From Coriobacteriaceae bacterium (GTDB lineage Bacteria; Actinomycetota; Coriobacteriia; Coriobacteriales; QAMH01), in assembly GCA_025992705.1 (NCBI GenBank), contig DAJPGJ010000001.1, positions 992,001 to 1,056,000 of the forward strand: 64,000 nucleotides of DNA. Direction: 5' to 3'. How positions within the stretch are numbered: position 1 is the stretch's first letter; every line of letters begins with the position of its first letter. Positions 41,610 to 49,848 of the stretch are shown here, piece after piece. The notes beneath the pieces were generated by a model. It had not been told where the DNA came from. It saw only the letters and a list, made by a program, of their open reading frames with translations, and did not search any database. Made by a program: the position numbers and the translations under genes.

Positions 41610-44003
41610 CTATCGCTCCGGTGTCACGCGCATTCCCGTGCTGGAGAAGCCAACGCTGATAGCCCCTTGCTTGTCGGTGCGGTAGATACGTACTCCGTGG
41701 TCTTCGAGCATCTTTACGGTCTCGGTGCTGGGGTGTCCGTACTTGTTATCGGCTCCCACGCTGATGAGCGCGATCTCGGGGGAAAGCCCTGTGAGCTGTT
41801 CGTCTGTCAGGCCGCCCTTGCTGCCGTGATGGGCGACCTTGAGAAAGTCGATATCGCCTACCTGCGATACGACACGATCTAGCGCCTCGCTTTCGGCATC
41901 GCCTGTGAGCAGCCCGCGCGCCTCGGCATTGCCGTCACCGTCCGCGTCGAACTCGAGCAACCCGACGAGGCTATCCTCGTTCTCGCTCTTTCCGCCGTCT
42001 TGTGGCGCAATGATATCGAGGGAAAACCGTCCAGCCCGCAAGGTGGTACCAGGGCGCACGCCCTCGGCTTCGCGTCCGTTCGTCACCCAGCGTGCGGATT
42101 CGAGAACCTTCTCCATGAAAGCCCGGCCGATCAAGTCTGCATGCACGTATACGTGATCGACCGCGACGACACCAGCGAGCTTCTTGAGCGCTCCGGCATG
42201 GTCGGCGTCCTTGTGACTGATGATGACGGCATCGAGGTGCGTGATGCCCTGCTCGGCAAGTTCGCGCAGGAGCACATCCCCTTGTTCGCCTGTATCCACG
42301 AGGATGCTGGCCGCCTTGCTCTGGATAAGGATGCTATCGCCTTGTCCCACGTTGAGCATCACCATGCGTGTATCTGCTGTCTGCCATGGTCTTGTCGATT
42401 GTCCAAAACCCAGAAGAAGAACGAGCACGATGGGCACTATGAGGGCGGCGCATGTCTTGAGAAGCTTGTTGCGCGGCAGGGGAGGGCCCTGTCTTCTCTC
42501 GGGGTCTACACTACGTTGAGGAAGTGGCCAAAACACCCACAGCGCGACGAACAGAACGCAGAACAAGGCTGCAATTGCGTGCGTAGCGTTCGAAAGGGGA
42601 AGGCACGCAAGCGGCATATCGGCAAGCATGCGCACGAGTGCGGCACAGCATGATGCAAGGGTCGCCGCGATTTGCAGTAACAGGACTCCGAGAGGAGCGA
42701 AGACGCTGCCGGTAACGAGCGCGATGATACCGAGACAAAGCATGCCGGTGACAAGAGGCGCTGCGAGCAAGTTGGCTACAGGTGATATGAGCGGCAACTG
42801 CGCGAATTGCGTCACGGTCATCGGGAGCGTGGCAGACGACGCGACGATGGTTGCCGCCACTGATGAGACGAGACTCGGGGGAAGTCGCGGCAGCGCATGC
42901 CCGAGCCAGCAATCAGCAAGCCTGGCGAAGATGATGAGTCCAAGCACCGAGAGTACGGAGAGCTGGAATCCGAGGGAGAAGGCTATGGGCGGGGAGAGGC
43001 CAAGGAAGACGAGTGCGCACAGAGACAGCGCGCTCAGTGCCGAAGCGCGCGTCTTGAGCGCCCCCAGGACAAGGGCAACCGAGCACATCGTGGCGGCACG
43101 CAAAGCTGACGGGGCAAAGCCTGTAATCGCCACGTAGATAATGAGGCCAATGATAAGTACGGCGCTACGAACCTTGCGCCGCAGGGGGCTTCTCGCGAGC
43201 AATGCGGAAAGCAACATCGTCACGATGGCAAGATGCGTACCCGAGACGGCCATGAGATGCGCAAGTCCCGTTGTCTGGAACGCTTGCTCAAGCTCGGAAC
43301 CGGCATAGAGCGTTCGGTTTCCGAGCAAGATCCCGGCAAGCAGGCCCGCTGCATCACCTTCAATCGAGGCAACGCGCGCGAAGGAGTCGTCGCGAAACGC
43401 GGTCACGAATCCGCGCAAGCCCGGAGAATATCCGAGCTCCTCGACGTGCGATGCTCGCAGCATGCCCGCAAAGCCGTTGCGATGGTTCCATCGGCCGCCA
43501 TCGTCAAGTTTGGGAGATGATACGTTGCCCGTGACGGCGATGCGATGTCCCGCAGCGAGTGGCTCGGCACCTTCGGGCCAGATGAGCCGCATACTGATGC
43601 TACCGGCATTGCAGTTTATGCGCGCTGTCGAGATGGTGCCGTAATCTCTTGCTGCCGGATCTCCCGTCAAGTCAAGCTCGAGTGTCGGAGTCTGCTCAAG
43701 AAGGGTGGGAAGACGTTCGACGTCTTTGGCCCATCCGCCCCACCAGAAAAGCCCGCATATACATACGCTTATGAAGGCGATGCAGACGACCGCGAATCCA
43801 TGATGCTTGATGGCAAGAATGATCGTGCCAATGGCAACCAGGACAATGAGGCACATAAGAAGAACGGCCGCCATGCGTGCGTCTGCATAGAGTTGCCAGC
43901 ACAACTCCTCCGAGAGGCAGACTGCAATCCAAGCCGAGAGAGCGGCAAGCAGGAGAGGTGGCAATGATGGGCGTGAGGGAAGGTCTCTCTCATGGGAGCT
44001 CAT
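41610..44003 (-). CDS. comEC: DNA uptake channel ComEC/Rec2
   Basis: 797 residues. An N-terminal pair of helices and OB-like region is followed by the polytopic Competence domain (GLAHLMAVSGTHLAIVT, PSALRAATMCSVALV). A C-terminal metallo-beta-lactamase-like domain contains NVGQGDSILIQ, VDTGEQGD, IISHKDADHAGAL and VAHHGSKGG. It would form the inner-membrane channel for single-stranded DNA with ComEA as receptor. Its start overlaps the comEA stop (ATGA). In many Gram-positives comEC lies directly upstream of holA; here holA is about 8 kb away on the other strand. Confidence 0.94.
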   Translation of the reverse strand: MSSHERDLPSRPSLPPLLLAALSAWIAVCLSEELCWQLYADARMAAVLLMCLIVLVAIGTIILAIKHHGFAVVCIAFISVCICGLFWWGGWAKDVERLPTLLEQTPTLELDLTGDPAARDYGTISTARINCNAGSISMRLIWPEGAEPLAAGHRIAVTGNVSSPKLDDGGRWNHRNGFAGMLRASHVEELGYSPGLRGFVTAFRDDSFARVASIEGDAAGLLAGILLGNRTLYAGSELEQAFQTTGLAHLMAVSGTHLAIVTMLLSALLARSPLRRKVRSAVLIIGLIIYVAITGFAPSALRAATMCSVALVLGALKTRASALSALSLCALVFLGLSPPIAFSLGFQLSVLSVLGLIIFARLADCWLGHALPRLPPSLVSSVAATIVASSATLPMTVTQFAQLPLISPVANLLAAPLVTGMLCLGIIALVTGSVFAPLGVLLLQIAATLASCCAALVRMLADMPLACLPLSNATHAIAALFCVLFVALWVFWPLPQRSVDPERRQGPPLPRNKLLKTCAALIVPIVLVLLLGFGQSTRPWQTADTRMVMLNVGQGDSILIQSKAASILVDTGEQGDVLLRELAEQGITHLDAVIISHKDADHAGALKKLAGVVAVDHVYVHADLIGRAFMEKVLESARWVTNGREAEGVRPGTTLRAGRFSLDIIAPQDGGKSENEDSLVGLLEFDADGDGNAEARGLLTGDAESEALDRVVSQVGDIDFLKVAHHGSKGGLTDEQLTGLSPEIALISVGADNKYGHPSTETVKMLEDHGVRIYRTDKQGAISVGFSSTGMRVTPER

Positions 44004-44662
44004 ACGCAGATCTTGTCCTTGAGGTTCTCGAAGCGGGTCTCGCCAATGCCCGAGACTTCCTTGATGTCCTCGATTGAGGAGAAGCGCCCCTTCGACTCGC
44101 GATAGTCGATGATACGTCCCGAGAGGGCAGGCCCCACACCCGAGAGCTCCTGTAGTTCTTCGGCGCTTGCCGTGTTGATATTGATCTTCCCATCTCGCTT
44201 CGATGATGGCATCGCAGCTTTTGAGACAGCGCTCGTTGCGCCCTGCGTCTCTTCGATGGTGGGGACGAAGATTTGCTCGCCATCGGAGAGTTTCTGCGCG
44301 AGGTTGGTTGCTCCTGGTTGGGCGTCTGAGGCAAATCCGCCCGCTGCCTCTATGGCCTCGCCTACACGCGAATCAGCTGCAAGCGTATAGAGTCCGGGCG
44401 CGTTGACGGCACCCTCGACGTCGATCACGATTTCGGCCTGCGTAGGGGCCGTTTGCTGCACGTTCGCGTCTGGTGCCTCCTGCTCTTGATTTGTGGCTAC
44501 GACATAATCCGCATTTGCACGAGGCCAGAACTGCCAGATACCGGCAAGGATGAGTACGAGCCCGATGATGAGGATGCCTGCAAGAACGGGGCGGGGTAGC
44601 TCGGCCAGTCCTGCCTGCCTTAGGAGAGAATGTGCTCTGAGCTTTGCTTCCTCGATGTTCAT
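44000..44662 (-). CDS. comEA: DNA-binding competence protein ComEA
   Basis: 220 residues from ATG 44662 (SD GGAGG). One membrane helix near residues 25-46, an SLBB domain (DVEGAVNAPGLYTLAADSRV), and a C-terminal helix-hairpin-helix pair (ININTASAEELQELSGVGP and IKEVSGIGETRFENLKD). Extracytoplasmic double-stranded DNA receptor for transformation. No pilus (comG) genes are in the window. Confidence 0.94.
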   Translation of the reverse strand: MNIEEAKLRAHSLLRQAGLAELPRPVLAGILIIGLVLILAGIWQFWPRANADYVVATNQEQEAPDANVQQTAPTQAEIVIDVEGAVNAPGLYTLAADSRVGEAIEAAGGFASDAQPGATNLAQKLSDGEQIFVPTIEETQGATSAVSKAAMPSSKRDGKININTASAEELQELSGVGPALSGRIIDYRESKGRFSSIEDIKEVSGIGETRFENLKDKICV

Positions 44663-44830
44663 GGCACCTCCATCATGCTTGCATTGCAGCGTGATGGTAG
44701 ACGTGGGGCATCCGAGCAAACCACCCCGAGAATCTGAGCAAAACCAGACCATATTCGGAGAGAATTCGGACTTGACGGGTGCGCCATGATGCCGTCAGGC
44801 CAATACCGCAAAATTAATCGAGTCTTTCGC

Positions 44831-44859
44831 TTGACGTGGCCTGTGCGATTCCGTAATAT
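44831..44859 (+). promoter_or_regulatory. promoter of the tRNA-Gln/tRNA-Glu unit
   Basis: TTGACG (44831-44836) and TAATAT (44854-44859) with a 17-nt spacer, placing the start about 30 nt before tRNA-Gln. Confidence 0.75.
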
Positions 44860-44895
44860 GCAATCTCGCGCCACACAGGGTTCGGCACTTGTTAC

Positions 44896-44969
44896 TGGGG
44901 TGTCGTCTAATGGTAGGACAGCGGATTCTGGTTCCGTCAGTGAGGGTTCGACTCCTTCCACCCCAGCCA
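44896..44969 (+). tRNA. tRNA-Gln (CTG)
   Basis: Cloverleaf read directly: acceptor TGGGGTG/CACCCCA, D arm with TGGTAGGAC, anticodon stem GCGGA/TCCGT around TTCTGGT giving anticodon CTG, T arm with GGTTCGACTCC, encoded CCA. Confidence 0.95.
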
Positions 44970-44983
44970 ATGGCGCATGAAAT

Positions 44984-45060
44984 GGCCCGTTCGTCTAGCG
45001 GTTTAGGACGCCGCCCTCTCAAGGCGGAGATCACCGGTTCGAATCCGGTACGGGCTGCCA
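44984..45060 (+). tRNA. tRNA-Glu (CTC)
   Basis: Acceptor GGCCCGT/ACGGGCT, anticodon stem CCGCC/GGCGG around CTCTCAA giving anticodon CTC, T arm CCGGTTCGAATCCGG, encoded CCA. It lies 14 nt after tRNA-Gln and is co-transcribed with it. Confidence 0.95.
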
Positions 45061-45068
45061 AAGATGAC

Positions 45069-45108
45069 GCAGGTCAGGGCATGTAAAAGCTCTGGCCTGC
45101 TTTCTTTT
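45069..45108 (+). terminator. terminator of the tRNA unit
   Basis: GCAGG..CAG.GC / GC.CTG.CCTGC imperfect stem followed by TTTCTTTT, 9 nt after tRNA-Glu. Confidence 0.75.
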
Positions 45109-45252
45109 CCCGGCTCGTTCGGTGCAAAAGAAGTGCAAACTCATTTTCGTCTCCCGCGTTAGCCGTTTGCCTGATTGAAAACGTCTGCGGCGCCCCCTCG
45201 TATTCATGGCGCGTATCCTGTGCAGTGCGGTTCTGGCAAACGGGGAGACGGT

Positions 45253-45304
45253 ATGGAAACCATGACATTTGATCGCTATCGTAAGACTCTTTTGGGTGCA
45301 TCTG
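45253..45304 (+). pseudogene. 5' fragment of IS-interrupted secreted transglutaminase-like gene
   Basis: An ATG at 45253 with SD GGGGAG begins METMTFDRYRKTLLGAS, a typical n-region of a signal peptide, and is broken after 52 nt by the IS element. Joining 45304 to 46722 (removing the IS and one copy of the 8-bp duplication) restores one open frame of 573 codons including the stop, continuing VIFLIGMLFMLFASGIMAA into the downstream fragment. This shows the original gene start. Confidence 0.85.
45297..45304 (+). repeat. left target-site duplication of the IS
   Basis: TGCATCTG, identical to 46714-46721 on the other side of the element. Eight bases fits the 8-9 bp duplications made by IS256-family transposases. 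Confidence 0.92.
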
Positions 45305-45460
45305 GGGCTATGTTTCAAAAAGTGTGTCCGGCGGGACATCACTGACGGTACCTCGTCGGCATGTGAAACTCGTTCCAGTCGAGGGCTATGTTTCAAAAAG
45401 TGTGTCCGGCGGGACATCACTGACGGTACCTCGTCGGCATGTGAAACTCGTTCCAGTCGA
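45305..45460. repeat. 78-bp tandem duplication of the IS left end
   Basis: 45305-45382 and 45383-45460 are identical. Each copy contains the full 25-bp terminal repeat and the last codons of the transposase. Only the inner copy is in register with the gene. Confidence 0.9.
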
Positions 45461-46604
45461 TGGCCTTCCCATACCTCTCCGGGCTTCCATCCGAATGCCG
45501 GCCCTCGCCCGAGACGGTTGCGAAAAGCCCGTCGACGTCTTCGTCCCTCGGCATGCGGCGCAGGATCTCCGCCGGGCTCTCGGGCTCTTCGGTGTGCATG
45601 TAGCACCACCACATGACGGCCTTCACGCGGTGCAGCAGCGGCAATCCCCGATGCAGCCTGAGCATCTCCCTCAGTTGCGCGTTCAGGCTCTCGATCGGGT
45701 TGTTGGTGGAATCCCAGCGCCCGCCGCGCTCCCTTTGCATCTCGATGAATGTGAAAAGCGTCCCTTCCTTCACCAGGCGGTTGAGGCTTCCCCTGGCCCG
45801 CCGCAGCCTCTCGTGCGTGTAGACCCTCCTGCCGTCTTTCACCGTGAACTCCTTCAGGAACTCGCTCCAATCGGAGCACCACTGCGCGTAGTCGACGAGC
45901 CACTCCCTCATCGCGTCCTCGTCTTTGGCCCTCGTCAGGCGGTTCGCGATGCCCAGGAGCTCGCGGCCGCACTCGAGCTTGGGACTCTTGGTCGTGTAGC
46001 GCTTGACCTGGCGCGCGGCATGCACGACGCAGCGCTGTATCCTGGTGCCGGGCCATACGGTGCGCGCCGCCTTCGCGAGCCCGGTGGATCCGTCCGACAC
46101 CACCAGCATCGGAGCGGGTATCCTCATCATCAGCGCCGCCCAGGAGCTCGAGCACTCCCTTTGCGCCAGGTGCCATGCGATCACGTGCTCCTTGGAGCGC
46201 GCGACGAGCACGACGGCGTCGTGGGAAAACCAGATGCCGTCGAGAAAGACCGTGTCGAAGACCTCGCCGGTGAAAGGGGCGATGGGCCAAAGCTCCCAGA
46301 ACCCGGCGCACTTTCGCCAGAAGGTCGACCTGCTGTATCCGAGATCGGCGATCGACCTCTTGGAGAGGATCCAGGCAAGGAAGGCCCGGAGCAGCTTGGC
46401 GGCGTTGTCAATCCTTCTCGTCTTGGAGGCACCGCACGACTTGCACCGCCAGCGCTTGGTCCCTGCCTTCGTGTATCCGTTCCCCTTCATCTCGCTTCCG
46501 CAAACGTCGCATCTCGGGCTACTCAAGGCGTCATCCTGTCCACTAGGCAACTTTTCCCTTCGGAAAGCTTGCCTGAACAGGCACGTCAAGAGGAAAGCGG
46601 ACAC
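45417..46604 (-). CDS. IS256-like (IS1249-type) transposase
   Basis: 395 residues if started at GTG 46604, which lies inside an inner terminal repeat. A TTG at 46550 with a good SD (GAAGGGA) is a likely alternative giving 377 residues. The N-terminal zinc finger CDVCG ... RWRCKSCG is followed by DNA-binding and DDE catalytic regions: D in VFLDGIWF, D in VVSDGSTGL, and E in NNPIESLNAQL, the mutator-type arrangement. A Cys-His stretch CVVHAARQVKRY lies between. The frame is intact, so the element may still be active. Confidence 0.9.
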   Translation of the reverse strand: MSAFLLTCLFRQAFRREKLPSGQDDALSSPRCDVCGSEMKGNGYTKAGTKRWRCKSCGASKTRRIDNAAKLLRAFLAWILSKRSIADLGYSRSTFWRKCAGFWELWPIAPFTGEVFDTVFLDGIWFSHDAVVLVARSKEHVIAWHLAQRECSSSWAALMMRIPAPMLVVSDGSTGLAKAARTVWPGTRIQRCVVHAARQVKRYTTKSPKLECGRELLGIANRLTRAKDEDAMREWLVDYAQWCSDWSEFLKEFTVKDGRRVYTHERLRRARGSLNRLVKEGTLFTFIEMQRERGGRWDSTNNPIESLNAQLREMLRLHRGLPLLHRVKAVMWWCYMHTEEPESPAEILRRMPRDEDVDGLFATVSGEGRHSDGSPERYGKAIDWNEFHMPTRYRQ

Positions 46605-46713
46605 ACTTTTTGAAACACCTTCGAGTTGGGCGATTCCAACTCAAGGACCTGATTTGCTTGTGTTCAACTGGGGTAACGGGTCTTATTCGGACACACTTTT
46701 TGAAACATAGCCC

Positions 46714-46721
46714 TGCATCTG
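46714..46721 (+). repeat. right target-site duplication of the IS
   Basis: TGCATCTG directly after the right terminal repeat, identical to 45297-45304. Confidence 0.92.
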
Positions 46722-48388
46722 TCATCTTTCTGATAGGCATGCTGTTCATGTTGTTCGCTTCGGGCATCATGGCGGCGACGCCCGCCTACGCGGCAGAAGA
46801 CGCCGGGACTACCGACACGACGGTTCCCGATGGCGCCGTGACGACCGATCCCGACGACGGCCAGGACGCGACCGGGCCTGACGATGCGGCGCCGGGGGAC
46901 GCCGACGATCCCGGCGAGCCGACCGACCCCGACGCGCCGGCGACGCCGGACGAGGGCGACGATGGCGACCAGACGGACAAGCCCGCCGGTGACACGCCAG
47001 ATGACCAGGATAAACCTGACCAGGATACCCCCGAGACTCCCGGTGAGACTCCTGAGGAGCCCGAGGTGAGCTACGAGGACTCCCACGCCAACATGTACCG
47101 CCTCTACAACCCCAACTCCGGCGAGCACTTCTACACCATGAGCCTCTACGAGGCCACGAGCGTGGCCGAGGCCGGTTGGCAGTGGGAGGGAATCGGCTGG
47201 GTCGCCCCGCTCGAGGGCACGCCGGTCTACCGCCTCTACAACGCATACGCCGGCGACCACCACTACACCACCTCCGACGTCGAGCGCGCCCACCTCATCA
47301 GCGTGGGCTGGAACGACGAGGGCATCGGCTGGTACTCCGACGGCGAGGACCACGTCGCGGTGCTGCGCCAGTACAACCCCAACGCCATCGCCGGCGCCCA
47401 CAACTTCACGACCTCGGCGGTCGAGAACGACCACCTGGTCGGCGTCGGCTGGAACCACGAGGGCCTGGCCTGGTACGCGACCGACGGCCCCAGCCTCTCG
47501 ATTGAGGGCCGGTGGCTCGTCACGAGCGCCTGGGGAAGCCTCGAGCGCTACTGGATCGGCGCTGACGGCAACATCGTCAAGGGTCGCCTCATCGACCCCG
47601 ACGAGGGAACCGGCTACCACGCCTACGCCACCGACGACGGCGCCATCGTGCGCGGTGCGTGGGATGACGGCGCCGGTCATGTCTACGTTGCCGATCAAGA
47701 AGGCCGACTCGCCTCGACTGATTCGGGCGAGACTGGCTGGCTTGTCACCGATCGCTATGATGGCCAGCTTGAGCGTTACTATTACCTTGCCGACCTCCAT
47801 GCCATGCGCTCGGGCCTCTTCGAGCTCGATGGAAACCAATACTTCGGCAAGAGTGGAAGCGGCAGCATTGCGCGTAATACGGTATTCACCGTTGATGGCA
47901 CCACGTATTCCGCAGATAACGATGGCGTGCTTACCGTGACGCTTTCCGAACATGACATCACCCTTGCCCGTGCTGCTCAGGAGCTTTCCGCATGCACGAA
48001 TGCGTCCATGAGTGCCGACGAAAAGCTCCGGGCCGCGTTCAACCACATACGTGATGATTTTGGCGAATACAATCCGCGCATCCCGCATATGAAGGAGCTC
48101 GGATGGGAGACCATCTACGCCAACGATATGTTTGTGGGACGTGGAGGAAACTGCTTCAGCTATGGGGCCGCCCTGGCATTCATGGCCAAGGCCATTGGCT
48201 TTGCAAACGTCTACGCCTGCAATAGCGGAGGACATGGCTGGGCCGAGGTAGACGGTCGCGTCTACGACCCCGAATGGGAGAGAAGCAATCGCGGAAATTC
48301 ATATTACGGAGTGGACTATGCCACGAGCAGCAGTCCCAACTACAAGGTTGTCCTTGGCGGGGCGGACTGGATGCGTGTCGCGATTTAA
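46722..48388 (+). pseudogene. 3' fragment of secreted transglutaminase-like protein with DUF5648-type repeats
   Basis: The frame encodes the rest of a signal peptide (cleavage near TPAYAA), then an Asp/Pro/Thr-rich spacer (about 75 residues). Three repeats of about 45 residues follow (YRLYNPNSGEHFYTMS; YRLYNAYAGDHHYTTS; LRQYNPNAIAGAHNFTTS). The C-terminal transglutaminase-like domain has Cys in GGNCFSYGAAL, His in GGHGWAEV and Asp in YDPEW. The intact protein would be 572 residues, exported and probably wall-associated. The native start is lost to the IS, but the frame is open back to 46610 within the IS, and an ATG at 46740 keeps a shortened hydrophobic segment, so some product could still be made. 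Confidence 0.85.
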
Positions 48389-48412
48389 TCGTCGGCGGGG
48401 GCTACTCCAAGC

Positions 48413-49840
48413 ATGGTATTCAGCTCGCTAGAATTTATCTGCGTTTTCCTCGTTGCAGTTTTTCTGCTCTATAGCGTGCTGCCCTCCCTTAAGCTGCGCA
48501 ACGCCCTTCTCATCATCGCGAGTTTGGGCTTCTACGCCTATGGCGAGCCGGTCTATGTCCTGCTCATGATATTCAGCTCGCTCGTGAACTACCTATGTGC
48601 GCTTTGGGTGGCGCGATACGCCGGGCAGAACAATCGGTTCGCAGTCATTGTTGCCATCGTCATTAACCTTGGGATACTCGTCCTGTTCAAGTATTCGGGC
48701 ATGCTCGTGTCGACGGCCAACAACGTTTTCGGACTCGGGCTTCCAGTACCGGATATCGCCTTGCCCATCGGCATATCGTTCTTCACGTTTCAGGCGCTTT
48801 CGTACGTTATCGACGTGTATCGTGGTGTTGTAGACGTGCAGCGCAACTACTTCTATGTCCTCCTGTACATATCGTTCTTCCCACAGCTTATCGCCGGTCC
48901 CATCGTCAAGTACCGTGACATCCAGGAGATGATCACCGAACGCCATCAGACGATCGAGAACATAGCGAACGGGTTCAGGCGGTTTGTCTGCGGCCTTGCC
49001 AAGAAGGTCATCATCGCAAATACGATGGGGCAAGTTGCCGATATCATGTTTTCCACTCCTGCTAACGAGCTCTCGTTTTTGGCGGCCTGGATTGGTGCCA
49101 TTGCCTATCTCTTCCAGATTTACTACGACTTTAGCGGGTATTCGGATATGGCCCTTGGACTGGGCCTTATGTTTGGGTTCAAGTTCAAGGAGAACTTCAA
49201 CTATCCATACTCTGCCAAGAACGTGCAGGATTTCTGGCGTCGATGGCATATCTCCCTCTCGACCTGGTTCAAGGAGTACCTCTATATCCCACTTGGCGGT
49301 AATCGAAAGGGGAAGGCAAGGACGGCCGCTAACCGCTTGATCGTCTTCGCGCTGTGCGGTCTTTGGCATGGCGCGAGCTGGACCTTTCTTATCTGGGGCC
49401 TCTGGCATGGTTTCTTTCTCCTTATCGAGGAGTACGCTCCCTGGATAAAGAAACTGCCCGTGGTTCTCGGTCGTATCTATACCCTGCTCGTCGTGTGCAT
49501 CGGCTTTGTCCTGTTCCGTGCCGATACGCTCGGCTACGCTCTTCAGTTCCTCGGGAGGATGTTCTTCGGTTTCGATTTCTCCGACCCGGCTATGAGCCTC
49601 GTTGTTTCGCAACTCACGCCGTGGTTCATCTTCGTACTCGTGCTGGCCGTCATTGGGTGTGGCCCCATCCAACCGATCGCCGCCAAGATTCGTCATGAGC
49701 TGTACGAGGTCTCCGAAATCGGACCTCGGTGGAAGCTTGTTACGTATCTGCTTTACGCGGCCGCCCTCCTCGGCCTCATCTGGTGCATACTCATTCTCTC
49801 GTCGAGCGGATATAACCCGTTCATTTACTTCAGGTTCTAG
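48413..49840 (+). CDS. MBOAT-family O-acyltransferase (AlgI/DltB-like)
   Basis: 475-residue polytopic membrane protein. Conserved MBOAT stretches: SFFPQLIAGPIVKY, the FWRRWHISLSTWFKEYLYIP loop, and LCGLWHGASWTFLIWGLWHG with the catalytic His. It would pass acetyl groups across the membrane to a surface polymer, acting with the AlgJ/AlgX-like protein encoded 8 nt downstream. The polymer is not identifiable from the window, and no dlt genes are adjacent. Confidence 0.93.
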   Translation: MVFSSLEFICVFLVAVFLLYSVLPSLKLRNALLIIASLGFYAYGEPVYVLLMIFSSLVNYLCALWVARYAGQNNRFAVIVAIVINLGILVLFKYSGMLVSTANNVFGLGLPVPDIALPIGISFFTFQALSYVIDVYRGVVDVQRNYFYVLLYISFFPQLIAGPIVKYRDIQEMITERHQTIENIANGFRRFVCGLAKKVIIANTMGQVADIMFSTPANELSFLAAWIGAIAYLFQIYYDFSGYSDMALGLGLMFGFKFKENFNYPYSAKNVQDFWRRWHISLSTWFKEYLYIPLGGNRKGKARTAANRLIVFALCGLWHGASWTFLIWGLWHGFFLLIEEYAPWIKKLPVVLGRIYTLLVVCIGFVLFRADTLGYALQFLGRMFFGFDFSDPAMSLVVSQLTPWFIFVLVLAVIGCGPIQPIAAKIRHELYEVSEIGPRWKLVTYLLYAAALLGLIWCILILSSSGYNPFIYFRF

Positions 49841-49848
49841 GGGATGCC

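Larger units (their letters stand above)
45305..46713 (-). mobile_element. IS256-like (IS1249-type) insertion sequence
   Basis: 1409-bp element bounded by perfect 25-bp terminal inverted repeats (45305-45329 and 46689-46713, beginning GGGCTATGTTTCAAAAAG) and an 8-bp target duplication TGCATCTG. It carries one transposase gene. A 78-bp tandem duplication of the left end (45305-45382 and 45383-45460) gives a second left repeat at 45383-45407. A 19-bp partial copy of the right repeat lies at 46599-46617, so ends appear nested or duplicated. Confidence 0.92.

Noticed and set aside
44984..45304. Phage or island attachment site at the 3' end of tRNA-Glu
   Set aside because: No integrase in the region and no repeat of the tRNA 3' end downstream; the transgene-like features are explained by the IS.
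45324..46613. 429-codon plus-strand frame across the transposase
   Set aside because: Antisense to a transposase with complete DDE and zinc-finger motifs.
46610..46721. Native start of the transglutaminase-like gene inside the IS
   Set aside because: Residues before SVIFLIG are encoded by IS sequence. The true upstream part is at 45253-45304, as shown by the target duplication and restored frame.
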